From Pseudoalteromonas sp. OOF1S-7 (GTDB lineage Bacteria; Pseudomonadota; Gammaproteobacteria; Enterobacterales; Alteromonadaceae), in assembly GCF_022347765.1 (NCBI RefSeq), contig NZ_JAKRFZ010000001.1:558001-622000 (forward strand): DNA of 64,000 bases, written 5' to 3'. Below are positions 16,174 through 25,423 of the stretch, in pieces (the first letter of the stretch is position 1; every line of letters begins with the position of its first letter). Position numbers and translations under genes: made by a program. The notes beneath the pieces were generated by a model, which had not been told where the DNA came from, searched no databases, and worked only from the letters and a program-made list of their open reading frames with translations.

Positions 16174-17991
16174 ATGAAATTCAACAAGTTTACAGCCTCA
16201 CTCCTGCTGGCAGGCCTGTGTGCCGCCACGACCGCTCAAGCAAACGACGACAGATTCATCATCCAGGTAGACAACAGCAAAAAAGGCGTAGTCAAAGCTC
16301 TGGCTAAAAAAATGGGGGCAGAGTTGCACATTGATGGCGATGGCTTCCTGGCTGCCACATTTAGCGGCAAAGAACTTAGCGAAGTGAAGGGGCTGCTGAA
16401 CAACCCGCATATCAAACTGATTGAAGTGGACCAAAAACGCCAGCTGATGGGCTTATACAACGACGATGCCGGCGACCCGATGCAGCAACAGGTTGCCCCT
16501 TATGCGTATTATCAGTCTCAAGCTAACCAGGTTACCTTTGACGCCAATGCCGGCATGAAAGTCTGTGTCATCGACTCAGGCCTGGACATGTCAAACCCGG
16601 ACTTTATCTGGGGTAATATCACAGGAGACAATGACTCGGGTACTGGCAACTGGTATGAGCATGGTGGCCCGCATGGCACACACGTGGCGGGTACTGTGGG
16701 TGCAGCAGACAATAATATCGGTGTGATTGGTATGGCACCAGGCGTGGACATGCACATCATCAAAGTATTTAATGCGGAGGGCTGGGGTTATTCTTCAGAC
16801 TTGGCTCACGCAGCCAACCTGTGTAGTCAGGCAGGTGCCAACATCATCAGCATGAGCCTGGGTGGCGGTGGTGCAAACAGCACCGAAGAAAATGCCTTCG
16901 AAAGTTTTAATAATGCGGGCGGCCTGGTGGTTGCGGCAGCTGGTAACGATGGTAACAATGTACGCTCCTACCCGGCTGGCTATCCGTCAGTCATGATGAT
17001 CGGCGCAAATGATGCCGACAATAACATTGCTGATTTTTCTCAGTTCCCAAGCTGTCAAAGTGGCAAAGGTAAAAATGCCGGTGAAGATGAAACCATTTGT
17101 GTTGAAGTCACGGCCGGTGGCGTGGATACCCTGTCTACTTACCCGGCAGGCCTGGCAACGTCGTCCAGCCTAAGCGTTGACGGCGCAGCATTCGCTTCTT
17201 CCGCAATGGAAAACAGTGGCAGTGTCTCTTCATCTATATACTTTATGGGCACGGCGGAAGCGACCGACGCCGGCGCCAGCGGCAAAGTCTGCCTGATTGA
17301 CCGGGGCAATATTTCTTTCCACGACAAAGTCGCTAACTGTGAAAACTCTGGTGGCATCGGCGCCATCATCATTAATAATGAAGCGGGCATGCTTTACGGC
17401 ACACTGGGTGATACCAATACCACCAGCATCCCGGCAATTGGCGCTGCATTTGAAGACCGCACAGCCCTGCTGGGGTCTTCCAGTGCAAGCATTGTGATTG
17501 GCACATCGGATTATGGTCTGATGAGCGGTACTTCAATGGCAACGCCAGCCGTGTCTGGTATCGCAGCGCTTGTTTGGTCAAACCACCCTGAGTGTACTGG
17601 CCAGGAAATTCGTGCTGCCCTCAAAGCAACGGCACAAGACAGTGGAGCGGCGGGTAAAGATGTGTACTTTGGCTATGGCATTGTTAAAGCGGCAGATGCA
17701 GATGCTTACCTGACTGCTAATGGCTGTGCTGGTGGCGGTAACGGAGGCGACATGCAGCTAAGTGCCAACGGCTATAAATCAAAAGGTAACAAGTATGTCG
17801 ACCTGAACTGGCAAGGTGCAACATCATCTCAGGTAGATATTTTCCGTAACGGTAGCAAGATTGTCACAACCAGCAATGATAATAGCTACACAGATAGCAT
17901 CAGTGGTAAAGGTGGCGGTAGCTACACTTATCAGGTTTGTGAGCAAGGCAGCACATCGACTTGTTCTGAAACTCAGACTGTTGTGTTCTGA
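16174..17991 (+). CDS. Secreted subtilisin-like (S8) serine protease with PA insert and C-terminal beta domain
   Basis: The 605-residue precursor starts with a signal peptide ending near residue 23 (AQA). An inhibitor I9-like propeptide region follows. The catalytic triad is visible: Asp134 in VIDSGLD, His167 in HGTHVAGT and Ser454 in GTSMATP. An oxyanion Asn is present in AAAGNDGNN. Between His and Ser a PA domain is inserted (around residue 372, KVCLIDRG). The last ~80 residues, after a Gly-rich linker, form a fibronectin-III-like domain. Such enzymes are abundant exoproteases in marine Alteromonadales. The gene is monocistronic: a terminator follows at 18095. Confidence 0.95.
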   Translation: MKFNKFTASLLLAGLCAATTAQANDDRFIIQVDNSKKGVVKALAKKMGAELHIDGDGFLAATFSGKELSEVKGLLNNPHIKLIEVDQKRQLMGLYNDDAGDPMQQQVAPYAYYQSQANQVTFDANAGMKVCVIDSGLDMSNPDFIWGNITGDNDSGTGNWYEHGGPHGTHVAGTVGAADNNIGVIGMAPGVDMHIIKVFNAEGWGYSSDLAHAANLCSQAGANIISMSLGGGGANSTEENAFESFNNAGGLVVAAAGNDGNNVRSYPAGYPSVMMIGANDADNNIADFSQFPSCQSGKGKNAGEDETICVEVTAGGVDTLSTYPAGLATSSSLSVDGAAFASSAMENSGSVSSSIYFMGTAEATDAGASGKVCLIDRGNISFHDKVANCENSGGIGAIIINNEAGMLYGTLGDTNTTSIPAIGAAFEDRTALLGSSSASIVIGTSDYGLMSGTSMATPAVSGIAALVWSNHPECTGQEIRAALKATAQDSGAAGKDVYFGYGIVKAADADAYLTANGCAGGGNGGDMQLSANGYKSKGNKYVDLNWQGATSSQVDIFRNGSKIVTTSNDNSYTDSISGKGGGSYTYQVCEQGSTSTCSETQTVVF

Positions 17992-18094
17992 TACCGACCC
18001 GCTTGTATCATGGTGTACGAATAGTGTGCAACTTATACGTATGCCTGATCACAACGCAAAGTTGGTATCTCCCAACCAATGATTAACCAATTTT

Positions 18095-18119
18095 ATGCGG
18101 GCTTATGTCCGCATTTTTT
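18095..18119 (+). terminator. Rho-independent terminator after the S8 protease
   Basis: ATGCGG (18095-18100) pairs with CCGCAT (18109-18114) and is followed by five T. A second small inverted repeat, GTTGG/CCAAC, lies just before it at 18061-18076. Confidence 0.7.
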
Positions 18120-18178
18120 ATGGGCTTTTATCTTTAAGCTGGTTACACTAAGCGCAACAATATTTGACCGAGCACATC

Positions 18179-18814
18179 ATGCTGAACCCGGAATTACTCG
18201 CCTCTTTTTTATTTGCCAGCTTTATTATTGCCATTGCCCCAGGTCCTTCAAATGCGTTTTTAATGGCTCAGACCTTTACCAATGGCCGCACAGCTGGCAT
18301 GCAAAGTGCCTTTGGTTTCGCACTGGGAGGTGTAGTACACACCCTGTTTGCCGTGATTGGCTTATCAGCTATCCTTAAAGCTTCGGAAACAGCTTATGCC
18401 ACAGTACAATATTTAGGTGCTGCTTACCTTGCCTACTTAGGTATACGCACCTTCAAAGACACCCTGTCTCAGCCGGATAGCTGTGATGAAGAAAAACCCC
18501 ATGTCAGCAATAAAAAGCAGCAGAACGTGATGTTTCAGGCCATGATGACCGAAGTGCTTAACCCTAAGGTCGCTTTATTCTTTATTGCCTTTATTCCCCA
18601 GTTTGTCGATCAGAGCCTGACCACATCGACCACAATACAGCTTGCCATGTTTGGTTTACTCTACCCAATTCTGGCCTTTCCTATTGATTGTGTGTATGTT
18701 TACAGCGGTGATAAAATCGCCGGTTATTTTCGCGCTCATCCCAGTGCGCCTATTTGGATAGACAGGATCTCTGCCTTTATCTTTATCGCACTGGCAATTA
18801 ACTTATTATTATGA
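18179..18814 (+). CDS. LysE/RhtB family amino-acid exporter
   Basis: The ATG at 18179 gives a 211-residue protein of normal LysE/RhtB length; a TTG 15 bases earlier is possible but has no better ribosome-binding site. Six membrane helices are predicted. The family signature APGPSNAFL lies in the first helix region, and NPKVALFF occurs mid-protein. It probably exports an amino acid or homoserine-like compound from the cytoplasm. The methylglyoxal synthase gene starts 7 bases after its stop, so the two probably share a transcript. Confidence 0.9.
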   Translation: MLNPELLASFLFASFIIAIAPGPSNAFLMAQTFTNGRTAGMQSAFGFALGGVVHTLFAVIGLSAILKASETAYATVQYLGAAYLAYLGIRTFKDTLSQPDSCDEEKPHVSNKKQQNVMFQAMMTEVLNPKVALFFIAFIPQFVDQSLTTSTTIQLAMFGLLYPILAFPIDCVYVYSGDKIAGYFRAHPSAPIWIDRISAFIFIALAINLLL

Positions 18815-18821
18815 GGTAAGT

Positions 18822-19283
18822 ATGGATACCAAGTCGCAGGTCATTCCGGCTAAAAAACGCATCGCGCTGGTTGCGCACGATGGCAAAAAACAGGCCATGG
18901 TAAACTGGTGTCAGTCACACCTGGACAAACTCGCCATGCACCAATTGTACGCCACGGGAACAACCGGTAACCTCATAGAAAAAACTGCGGGGTTAGCCGT
19001 CACTAAGCTGCTCAGTGGTCCGATGGGCGGCGATCAACAGATCGGTGCCAAGATCGCAGAAAATGAAATTCATATGCTGATTTTCTTCTGGGATCCGCTT
19101 GCTTCACAACCCCATGACCCGGATGTTAAAGCACTACTGAGGCTGGCCGCCGTGTGGAATATACCGGTCGCCTGTAATGAAACGACCGCAGATATGTTGC
19201 TGTCATCTATGATGATGACCACCCCTATCGAGCGCCAGCTGCCCGATTATGAGCAATATCTGACAGCTCGTCTGACGCGGTAA
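18822..19283 (+). CDS. mgsA: Methylglyoxal synthase
   Basis: This enzyme converts dihydroxyacetone phosphate to methylglyoxal and phosphate, a cytoplasmic bypass that relieves sugar-phosphate stress. The 153-residue length matches the E. coli enzyme. Residues at the family positions for catalysis and phosphate binding are visible: His19, Asp71 in GPMGGDQQ, Asp91, His98 and Asp101. GAGG lies 5 bases before the ATG, overlapping the end of the LysE gene region. The pairing with an amino-acid exporter has no obvious metabolic explanation. Confidence 0.97.
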   Translation: MDTKSQVIPAKKRIALVAHDGKKQAMVNWCQSHLDKLAMHQLYATGTTGNLIEKTAGLAVTKLLSGPMGGDQQIGAKIAENEIHMLIFFWDPLASQPHDPDVKALLRLAAVWNIPVACNETTADMLLSSMMMTTPIERQLPDYEQYLTARLTR

Positions 19284-19294
19284 TCCCAGGTATA

Positions 19295-20659
19295 CTATTG
19301 ATATAAGCGACTGGCCCACTTGGTCAGACCGGCAGTCACACTGCCAAAGTTATCACCATTGACCATAGGAATGTCGCCCAGGCGTTGCTGCAGCGCGAGC
19401 TTTAACAGTGGGGACTGGGCGCTGCCGCCCGTCAGATAGATCATATCGGGGCGTTTACCTGCATCAGCAATGGCCTGCTCTGCCAGCACGGCAGCTTGCT
19501 CAAGACAGCTGGCCACCGACTCAGCCATTTCCCGCGCATTGATGTCCACACTCAGCGCCTGATCGAGAAAGTCCAGCTGCGCGGTGTGTGAATCCCGATC
19601 GGATAATGCGATTTTAGTCAGTTCGCCCTGGCGGACAAACTGATGGGTCATCTTGCTGCGCTGAATTTTCAGTAATCGCTCAAGCTTTTCGGGCTCGCAA
19701 ACATCTCTGAGCATGCCGTTCAGTTCTCGCTGCATTTGTGCGCTGTAAAAATCACTTTGCATTTGAATGTCGTTGATTTTGCATGCCTGCCAGAACAAGG
19801 GGTTTGGCAAAGGCAGGCCGGATGTAAACTGGCTACCAAGGCCGCATACCGGCATCAGAGTATGAAATGCCAGTGCAATATCCAGATCATTGCCGCCTAT
19901 ACGCTTGCCTGTGTGGGCCAGAAAATCGGCGCTGCGATCGGCTTTATCGCGAAAGCCCGGACCCATCTGCACAAACGAGCAGTCACTGGTACCACCGCCA
20001 ATGTCCACCACCAGTACCTGCTGATCCTGGTTCAGGCGCGACTCGTAATCGATCCCCGCAGCCAGCGGCTCATACAAAAACGCCACCTCTTTAAATCCGG
20101 CACGCTTCGCGGCAGTCGTAAGGATATCTATCGCCTGGCGGTTGCTCTGCTCTCCGCCAATGGCCTGAAAGTTGACCGGACGACCGATCACAGTATGACT
20201 TAGTGGCTGCTGCAGGTGTTCTTCAGCGCGGCGCTTCAGTTCCATGATCATGGCCGTCGCAATGTCTTCAAAAAATGCTAATTGCGCAGGCTTGAGACCC
20301 ACCGCACCAAAGAAAGATTTGGGCGATTTAACAAAATACCCTTCCTCCGGAAAGGCTATGTATTCTTCTATGGCCTGCTGCCCGACAAACACGCCTTGCT
20401 CACCTGGCGCTAAATCCAGCTCTCGCCGTGCCATCAGGGCACTGTTTAATAAGGGTTTACGTGCGCTCTGATAATCCGCAACCAGGGCAGACCCCGCCAG
20501 GTTGTGCGCCACGTACTCGCTTACCAGGCTGTTGTGAAGTGCATACAGCGTAGACGGCAGATAAGGCTTGCCCTGATCCAGCGGAACCAGTGTCACGTTA
20601 TCTTCATTCATCACACCGATTGCGCAATTAGAACTACCGTAATCAAATCCAGCTATCAT
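19295..20659 (-). CDS. yegD: YegD-type Hsp70 family chaperone-like protein
   Basis: The 454-residue protein begins with the Hsp70 actin-like ATPase phosphate-1 motif (AGFDYGSSNCAIGV). The second phosphate motif (LVVDIGGGTSDCSFV) and the adenosine motif (YLTGGSAQSP) are also present. It ends after the ATPase region and lacks the DnaK substrate-binding domain, which is the YegD pattern. GAGGTG precedes the ATG. YegD clients and function are not well defined. Its end is 12 bases from the end of mgsA, on the opposite strand. Confidence 0.92.
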   Translation of the reverse strand: MIAGFDYGSSNCAIGVMNEDNVTLVPLDQGKPYLPSTLYALHNSLVSEYVAHNLAGSALVADYQSARKPLLNSALMARRELDLAPGEQGVFVGQQAIEEYIAFPEEGYFVKSPKSFFGAVGLKPAQLAFFEDIATAMIMELKRRAEEHLQQPLSHTVIGRPVNFQAIGGEQSNRQAIDILTTAAKRAGFKEVAFLYEPLAAGIDYESRLNQDQQVLVVDIGGGTSDCSFVQMGPGFRDKADRSADFLAHTGKRIGGNDLDIALAFHTLMPVCGLGSQFTSGLPLPNPLFWQACKINDIQMQSDFYSAQMQRELNGMLRDVCEPEKLERLLKIQRSKMTHQFVRQGELTKIALSDRDSHTAQLDFLDQALSVDINAREMAESVASCLEQAAVLAEQAIADAGKRPDMIYLTGGSAQSPLLKLALQQRLGDIPMVNGDNFGSVTAGLTKWASRLYQ

Positions 20660-20748
20660 TTATCACCTCACAACCATAAAAGGTCGCGCACTTTACCACA
20701 GCAAAGTGGTAAGTAAAAGTCCTGGGCAACTGAACCACCGCTCACCTT

Positions 20749-21591
20749 TTACAAAGGCTGCCTGACACGCAAAAAACGCGCGAACCTGGGCTTACCAAAT
20801 TTTGTGACTCCCTGATAACGGTATGTCACCTGGCTGCCAATAGGAGGTGGCTCGCGGCGCTGTGCATCACTAAACCCGGTGCCAATCTTAAACTCAATCC
20901 CCTCAGAGGTTTTTACCCGGATAGCGCCCATCAGACCCAGGTATTTACCTTTGCCTGGCAAATGCGCAATCACTTGCGCTTCGCCATCAAAGTAAGGTTT
21001 GTATTTCAGGATTGCCGAGCTTCGGCCGCTTTGGTGGATCGCCTGGCGCTCATGCAGCATCACCCCTTCTCCACCGCGTGCCAAAACCTGCTCAAAAAAG
21101 TCATCCAGTTCGGCTTTAGTGGCAAAATGATGCTGTTTGACCGCACGAATATGTGGCTGCCCAAGCGTCTTGATCAGCCGGGTATAGGCCTGATAGCGCT
21201 GCGCAAAGGGACCTGCAGTATCCGGTGCGTCAAAGATCAGATACTGCACCTGACGCCAGTCCTGATCCGATGCCCGATGACGACGCACCACCGCACTGAC
21301 GAACTCAAAGCGCCCATACCCGGCCCACAGCTCTCCATCGAGCGCGATATCGGGTAAAGCTGAGGTAAACCACTGCGGGGCATAGATAGATTGGCCACTG
21401 CGAGTTAGCAGCTGCCTGCCATTCCAGATGGCCCTGACGCCATCGAATTTTTCGCTGATCAGATAATGCGTGACCGGCCGTTGTGCCTGATACAATTTGG
21501 CCAGTTGTACGGCAGGGGTGGGACTTGCATAGGTGTACTGCAATTGGCACAGGCACGCCAGCAGCAGCCACCCAATCCGTTTGGTGTTCAT
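20749..21591 (-). CDS. Exported ATP-dependent DNA ligase (LigE-like)
   Basis: The 280-residue protein opens with a clear signal peptide (about residues 1-22), so it should reach the periplasm. The adenylation motif I, SEKFDGVRA, carries Lys47. Later nucleotidyltransferase motifs include LDGELW, GEGVMLH and ILKYKPYFDGEA. A small OB-fold of about 75 residues completes the minimal ligase architecture. It joins nicked DNA using ATP, distinct from the NAD-dependent housekeeping LigA. Periplasmic minimal ligases occur in some proteobacteria and have been proposed to act on incoming DNA. AAGGAG lies 8 bases before the ATG. Confidence 0.92.
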   Translation of the reverse strand: MNTKRIGWLLLACLCQLQYTYASPTPAVQLAKLYQAQRPVTHYLISEKFDGVRAIWNGRQLLTRSGQSIYAPQWFTSALPDIALDGELWAGYGRFEFVSAVVRRHRASDQDWRQVQYLIFDAPDTAGPFAQRYQAYTRLIKTLGQPHIRAVKQHHFATKAELDDFFEQVLARGGEGVMLHERQAIHQSGRSSAILKYKPYFDGEAQVIAHLPGKGKYLGLMGAIRVKTSEGIEFKIGTGFSDAQRREPPPIGSQVTYRYQGVTKFGKPRFARFLRVRQPL

Positions 21592-21695
21592 TGCTACACT
21601 CCTTGTAGAGAAGGGTTAACTTTTTCCATCCCTATGAGCATAGCGCGGACTGATAAAATCGCCAGCCGCAACTTAGCACACCATGCTTGCGCGGA

Positions 21696-22358
21696 TCAGT
21701 CTTGACTGAATAAGGGTGCCAGCACTCCTTGTGCCGCTTGCAAAGACGACACTTGCCAGGTCGCTCGCGAAAAGTCCTGCTTTGCCGAATGCATATTGGG
21801 AATAGCCATAACCCGTAATCCGGCTTCACACCCTGAAGTCAGCCCGGTTGTGGTGTCTTCAATGGCAATGGCCTGCTCTGGCTCTAATTGCAATAAACGC
21901 AAAGCCTGCTGATAAGGTTCCGGGTGAGGTTTTGGCTGAGTCACGTCATCTTTCGTGACAATACAGTCAAAGAAGTGCAGTAACTCATAGTGCTCCAATA
22001 CGGGAATGGCCTCTGCGCGGGTACTGCCGGTCACCAGTGCCAGCTTGCCCTGCTGCGCTGCAAATTTTAAGATCTCACGCGCATAAGGCATCAGCCTGGG
22101 TTGCATCGTGGCCGCAGTATCAACAAACAGGCGGTTTTTTTCTTCGCACAATACCCGTGCATCAGAGGGTAGCTGATGACGTGTCCGCAGTACTTCTGCG
22201 GTTTTCAGCGTGGGCACGCCAGAAAACTCATCGCAAAAAGCAGGCTCGCTGTACTCAATACCGAAAGGCGCCAGTACACGCAGCCAGCTGTGATAATGGA
22301 GCGCCTCCGAATCTGCCAGCGTACCATCAAAATCAAATAAGACTGCCTTCAAATTCAT
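21696..22358 (-). CDS. HAD-superfamily sugar-phosphate phosphatase/phosphoglucomutase-like
   Basis: The start at 22358 has AAGGAG seven bases upstream; a longer frame of 26 more codons lacks a ribosome-binding site. The 220-residue product has HAD motif I (FDFDGTLADSE) with the nucleophile and acid Asp pair. Motif II is LVTGSTRAE, and motifs III/IV include KPHPEPYQ and IEDTTTGLTSG. The helical cap after motif I is of the beta-phosphoglucomutase type. It probably dephosphorylates small phosphorylated sugars; the specific substrate is not predictable. A small conserved-type gene lies just upstream on the same strand. Confidence 0.9.
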   Translation of the reverse strand: MNLKAVLFDFDGTLADSEALHYHSWLRVLAPFGIEYSEPAFCDEFSGVPTLKTAEVLRTRHQLPSDARVLCEEKNRLFVDTAATMQPRLMPYAREILKFAAQQGKLALVTGSTRAEAIPVLEHYELLHFFDCIVTKDDVTQPKPHPEPYQQALRLLQLEPEQAIAIEDTTTGLTSGCEAGLRVMAIPNMHSAKQDFSRATWQVSSLQAAQGVLAPLFSQD

Positions 22359-22392
22359 CGTAGCTCCTTCTCTGTTGGTGATTGGTGAAGTG

Positions 22393-22689
22393 TTATTCCG
22401 CTTTAGCAGGTGGCTCTGCGTGTGCAGGCTCACCACTGTCTTTTTCTACCAGTTCATAGCCGCGAGGTTTGCGTACCACTTTCAAAACGGGCTTATCGAA
22501 CGCCGTTTGCAGGCGGGTAAAGTCGGCTTTGAGGTCATCAATGCTCTGGCCATAAGGAGATTCACCAGTCTCAGACCAGTTTACCGCTTTGCCATTTTCA
22601 TTGTACTCAACCGCATGTACCTGATATTGCTCAGGCGCATCTTTGTTGGCTTCACAATAAATAACGCGGTAATTCCAAAATGCGGACAT
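22393..22689 (-). CDS. Small uncharacterised acidic protein
   Basis: The ATG at 22689 follows GAGGAA at good spacing, giving 98 residues; a longer frame adds 33 unsupported codons. The protein is soluble with no signal. It starts MSAFWNYRVIYCEANKD and contains short beta-strand-like segments (YQVHAVEYNENGKAV). An Ala/Pro/Glu-rich tail closes it. I do not recognise the family. It lies 34 bases upstream of the HAD phosphatase gene on the same strand and is probably co-transcribed with it. Confidence 0.75.
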   Translation of the reverse strand: MSAFWNYRVIYCEANKDAPEQYQVHAVEYNENGKAVNWSETGESPYGQSIDDLKADFTRLQTAFDKPVLKVVRKPRGYELVEKDSGEPAHAEPPAKAE

Positions 22690-22766
22690 ATTTTCTTCCT
22701 CTAAATTCTGTGTTTGCCCCCATACTTTACCAGTCCCGGGGTTTACTTGCATGACACTATTAATAA

Positions 22767-22799
22767 AAAACCCGTGAATGGTGACCATTCACGGGTTTT
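22767..22799 (-). terminator. Strong terminator of the TonB receptor gene
   Basis: A 15-base perfect stem (22767-22781 with 22785-22799) flanks a 3-base loop, with T-rich sequence beyond it on the minus strand. The stem edges are A/T-rich on both sides, so it could also stop transcription coming from the other direction. Confidence 0.9.
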
Positions 22800-22819
22800 G
22801 ACTTTAAAGTAGGATGAAA

Positions 22820-25123
22820 TTAAAAGAATTTCACTTTGAACTCAGCACCCACAAAGCGCTCTTCGTTCAGCATACCTGTGTTGTTGTTGAAGTCTACACC
22901 ACCGATAACCACCTGTTCATCGAACAGGTTACGAACGAACGCCGATACTTCGTAGTCGTTGTCGCCCGAGTTCCATGCGTAGCCCGCACGTACGCCGGCT
23001 TCAAACAGCGCTTCACCGGTAAATTCAACCGACTCATACAAGAAGAAGTCGATTTCACTGCGATAAGACAAGTCGGTGTATACAAAGAACTCACCGCCTT
23101 CCAGCTCTTTGGTGTAACGCAAAGTCGCGTTTGAGATCCACTCAGGCGCATGCGGCAGACTGTTACCATCTAAAATAGCACGGGCTTCAGGGCCGTTTGG
23201 ACCTTGAATTGTGTAAGTTGGATCAGTGACTGTACACTGAGCACATACTGCAACCGCCAGCGTGTCATCTTCCAGTTCAGTTTTGTTATAGCTCAGGTTA
23301 AAGGTCGCGTTTAGCTCATCCGTTAACACCCACTCTGTGTCAAGCTCAAAGCCATAGCCAGTCGTTTTATCCGCATTGATAAGACGGTTAAAGTTAGAGC
23401 CACCGCCTACGGCTGTCAGCTGCTGGTCATCCATCTGGAAATAGAAGACAGTTGCGTTCACACGACCCTGGCCATCCAGTACATCAGACTTTACACCAAA
23501 CTCAATTGAGTTAGTGGTTTCTGACTCTGCCACAGTGACGACGTCACCAAACAGGATACGACCCTGAACACTGGGCGCGCGGAAGCCATTGGCCAGACGG
23601 CCAAACAGGTTAACGTCATCCGTCAGCTTGTACGTTGCGCTTAGATCCCAGCTTACATGGCTGTCACTTGGATTCGCACGGCCTTCCAGGAAGTCAGGTG
23701 AACCGTTCCAGGGAGTCGGGTTGTCTGTTCTTTTTGCGTAAAAATCTTTTTCATCGTCTGAGTAACGCAGACCCAGCGTCACGTCTAGCTGCTCAGATAC
23801 GCTGTAGTCAAATGAACCAAACAAGGCCCATGCCGACGTTTCTTGCTCCTGCACAGCATAACCGTTTTGCAGACCGTAGCTGCCAGCTGCTTCATCGTAT
23901 GCGCCGGTGTCAAAGCTGAAGCTTTCGATAGTCAAGTCTTCTTCAAACAGGAATAAACCAACCTGATAGTTGAAGTCACCCGTGAAGTTACTTGAAAGGC
24001 GAAGTTCCTGCGTGTACTGGTCATGCTCAGGGATGGCATCTGCTGTTTCAGAAGAGAATGGAATGAAACCCGGGCCCATAGTCGGGGCAAAGTTATTACC
24101 GTAACCACCATCAACGTCTGCACGTGAGTATATTTCAGCGCTTTCCCAACCACTGATAGAAGTAATTGTGTGCTCTTTCAGATCCCACTCAAGTTTCAGG
24201 CTCAGACCTTGTGTGTCAACTTCCTGGGTAGAACGAGATGCCGCATCATGGTAAACCACATCGTTATCATACAATGGGTTAATGTTGTTCGTGCCTTTCT
24301 CAATCAGATTAGCGCGGAATGCGATAGGACGACCGTCCAGATCACGTACGTGGTAGTTCAACAGGCCGGTGAAGTCATCGCCTTCATATAAGAACTGTAC
24401 ACGCGCTGCCATTTCATTGTAGCCACCCAGTGAGTCTTCTTTTTCAAACCCAGGTGCTTTTACATCGATATAGTCAGGTTTATCCTGAACCAATACCGAC
24501 ACACGAGTAGAGAGTTTATCTGTCAATCCCGTGCCAGCTGCACCCTCAAAGTCAATTGAGCTGTTGCTGCCATAAGAAATCGCGGCATAGCCGTCAAATT
24601 CCTGGCTAGGCTTCACGCTGTCGAACTTAACCAGACCTGCTGGTGTATTACGACCAAACAGCGTTCCCTGTGGGCCACGCAATACTTCGATGCGGGCAAT
24701 ATCAAATACCGGGAAGCCTTTTAGAATAGGGTTTTCCTGAACCACTTCGTCAACGACCAGAGACACTGGCTGAGAGGCGTTCAGATCGAAGTCGGTGTTA
24801 CCCAGACCACGAACATAAAAGCGCGGGAATGTACGTCCGAATGAAGATTCAACCGACAGACTCGGGATCTTAGCGTTCATGAAACGGATATCCATACCTG
24901 CGGAGCTGTATGCGTCCAGGTTGTCGCCTTGTAAAGCAGACACAGAAACTGGCACTTCTTGTGCGTTCTCAACACGCTTACGCGCGGTGATTTGGATCAC
25001 TTCCAGTTGATTGCTTTTGGCTTGCGCTTCTTCTGCAAGCGTAGAGAATGAAGTACCTGCTACAGCAGAGAACAACGTCGCATTGATTAAAGTTGCTAAC
25101 GTAGATCTTTTCATTGCTTTCAT
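22820..25123 (-). CDS. TonB-dependent outer-membrane receptor
   Basis: The 767-residue protein has a signal peptide, then a TonB-box-like segment (EVIQITARKR). A plug domain spans about residues 45-170 (RGLGN, RIEVLRGPQGTLFGRN). A long beta-barrel ends in an aromatic residue (KVKFF). It should import a large or scarce nutrient across the outer membrane using TonB energy. The overall look resembles receptors of marine gammaproteobacteria with unassigned ligands. No iron-uptake or glycan-degradation genes are adjacent, so the ligand is unknown. The gene has its own extended -10 promoter and terminator. Confidence 0.95.
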   Translation of the reverse strand: MKAMKRSTLATLINATLFSAVAGTSFSTLAEEAQAKSNQLEVIQITARKRVENAQEVPVSVSALQGDNLDAYSSAGMDIRFMNAKIPSLSVESSFGRTFPRFYVRGLGNTDFDLNASQPVSLVVDEVVQENPILKGFPVFDIARIEVLRGPQGTLFGRNTPAGLVKFDSVKPSQEFDGYAAISYGSNSSIDFEGAAGTGLTDKLSTRVSVLVQDKPDYIDVKAPGFEKEDSLGGYNEMAARVQFLYEGDDFTGLLNYHVRDLDGRPIAFRANLIEKGTNNINPLYDNDVVYHDAASRSTQEVDTQGLSLKLEWDLKEHTITSISGWESAEIYSRADVDGGYGNNFAPTMGPGFIPFSSETADAIPEHDQYTQELRLSSNFTGDFNYQVGLFLFEEDLTIESFSFDTGAYDEAAGSYGLQNGYAVQEQETSAWALFGSFDYSVSEQLDVTLGLRYSDDEKDFYAKRTDNPTPWNGSPDFLEGRANPSDSHVSWDLSATYKLTDDVNLFGRLANGFRAPSVQGRILFGDVVTVAESETTNSIEFGVKSDVLDGQGRVNATVFYFQMDDQQLTAVGGGSNFNRLINADKTTGYGFELDTEWVLTDELNATFNLSYNKTELEDDTLAVAVCAQCTVTDPTYTIQGPNGPEARAILDGNSLPHAPEWISNATLRYTKELEGGEFFVYTDLSYRSEIDFFLYESVEFTGEALFEAGVRAGYAWNSGDNDYEVSAFVRNLFDEQVVIGGVDFNNNTGMLNEERFVGAEFKVKFF

Positions 25124-25288
25124 GTTGGGATTTAACCTTTTATATGCACTCTTGAGTTCAACGGTTTTTGATTTGGGCGCCGTATCACAATGGCTGGTTC
25201 GCTCAATTTTACGCGCAAATGACGAGCAGCGCGGACCTCACTAGCGAGAGTGCAAAGCAACCAGGTGAGGCTGAACGAGACGGCCGTA

Positions 25289-25317
25289 ATTATAGCAGCA
25301 AATTTTCAAATTGCTGC
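25289..25317 (-). promoter_or_regulatory. Extended -10 promoter with overlapping inverted repeat, TonB receptor
   Basis: On the minus strand TGCTATAAT gives a perfect -10 hexamer (25294-25289) with the TG extension. Directly upstream, GCAGCAA at 25295-25301 and TTGCTGC at 25311-25317 form an inverted repeat with 9-base spacing. The repeat covers the area between -10 and -35, a typical place for a repressor operator. The promoter call is good; the operator is inferred. Confidence 0.6.
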
Positions 25318-25405
25318 AATTATGCATATAAATTTTCCACATTTTTGTAAATATCGTGAAAGTTAGCTAAGAGTTAACAACTTTTCGCAACAAAAAGCCT
25401 CAAAA

Positions 25406-25423
25406 TAAGGACATTTGTCCTTA
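25406..25423. promoter_or_regulatory. Perfect 18-base palindromic operator-like site
   Basis: TAAGGACATTTGTCCTTA consists of 8-base arms mirrored around a TT centre. It lies about 283 bases before the TonB receptor start and about 110 bases upstream of the predicted -10. It has the form of a dimeric regulator site; the regulator is not identified. Confidence 0.45.
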
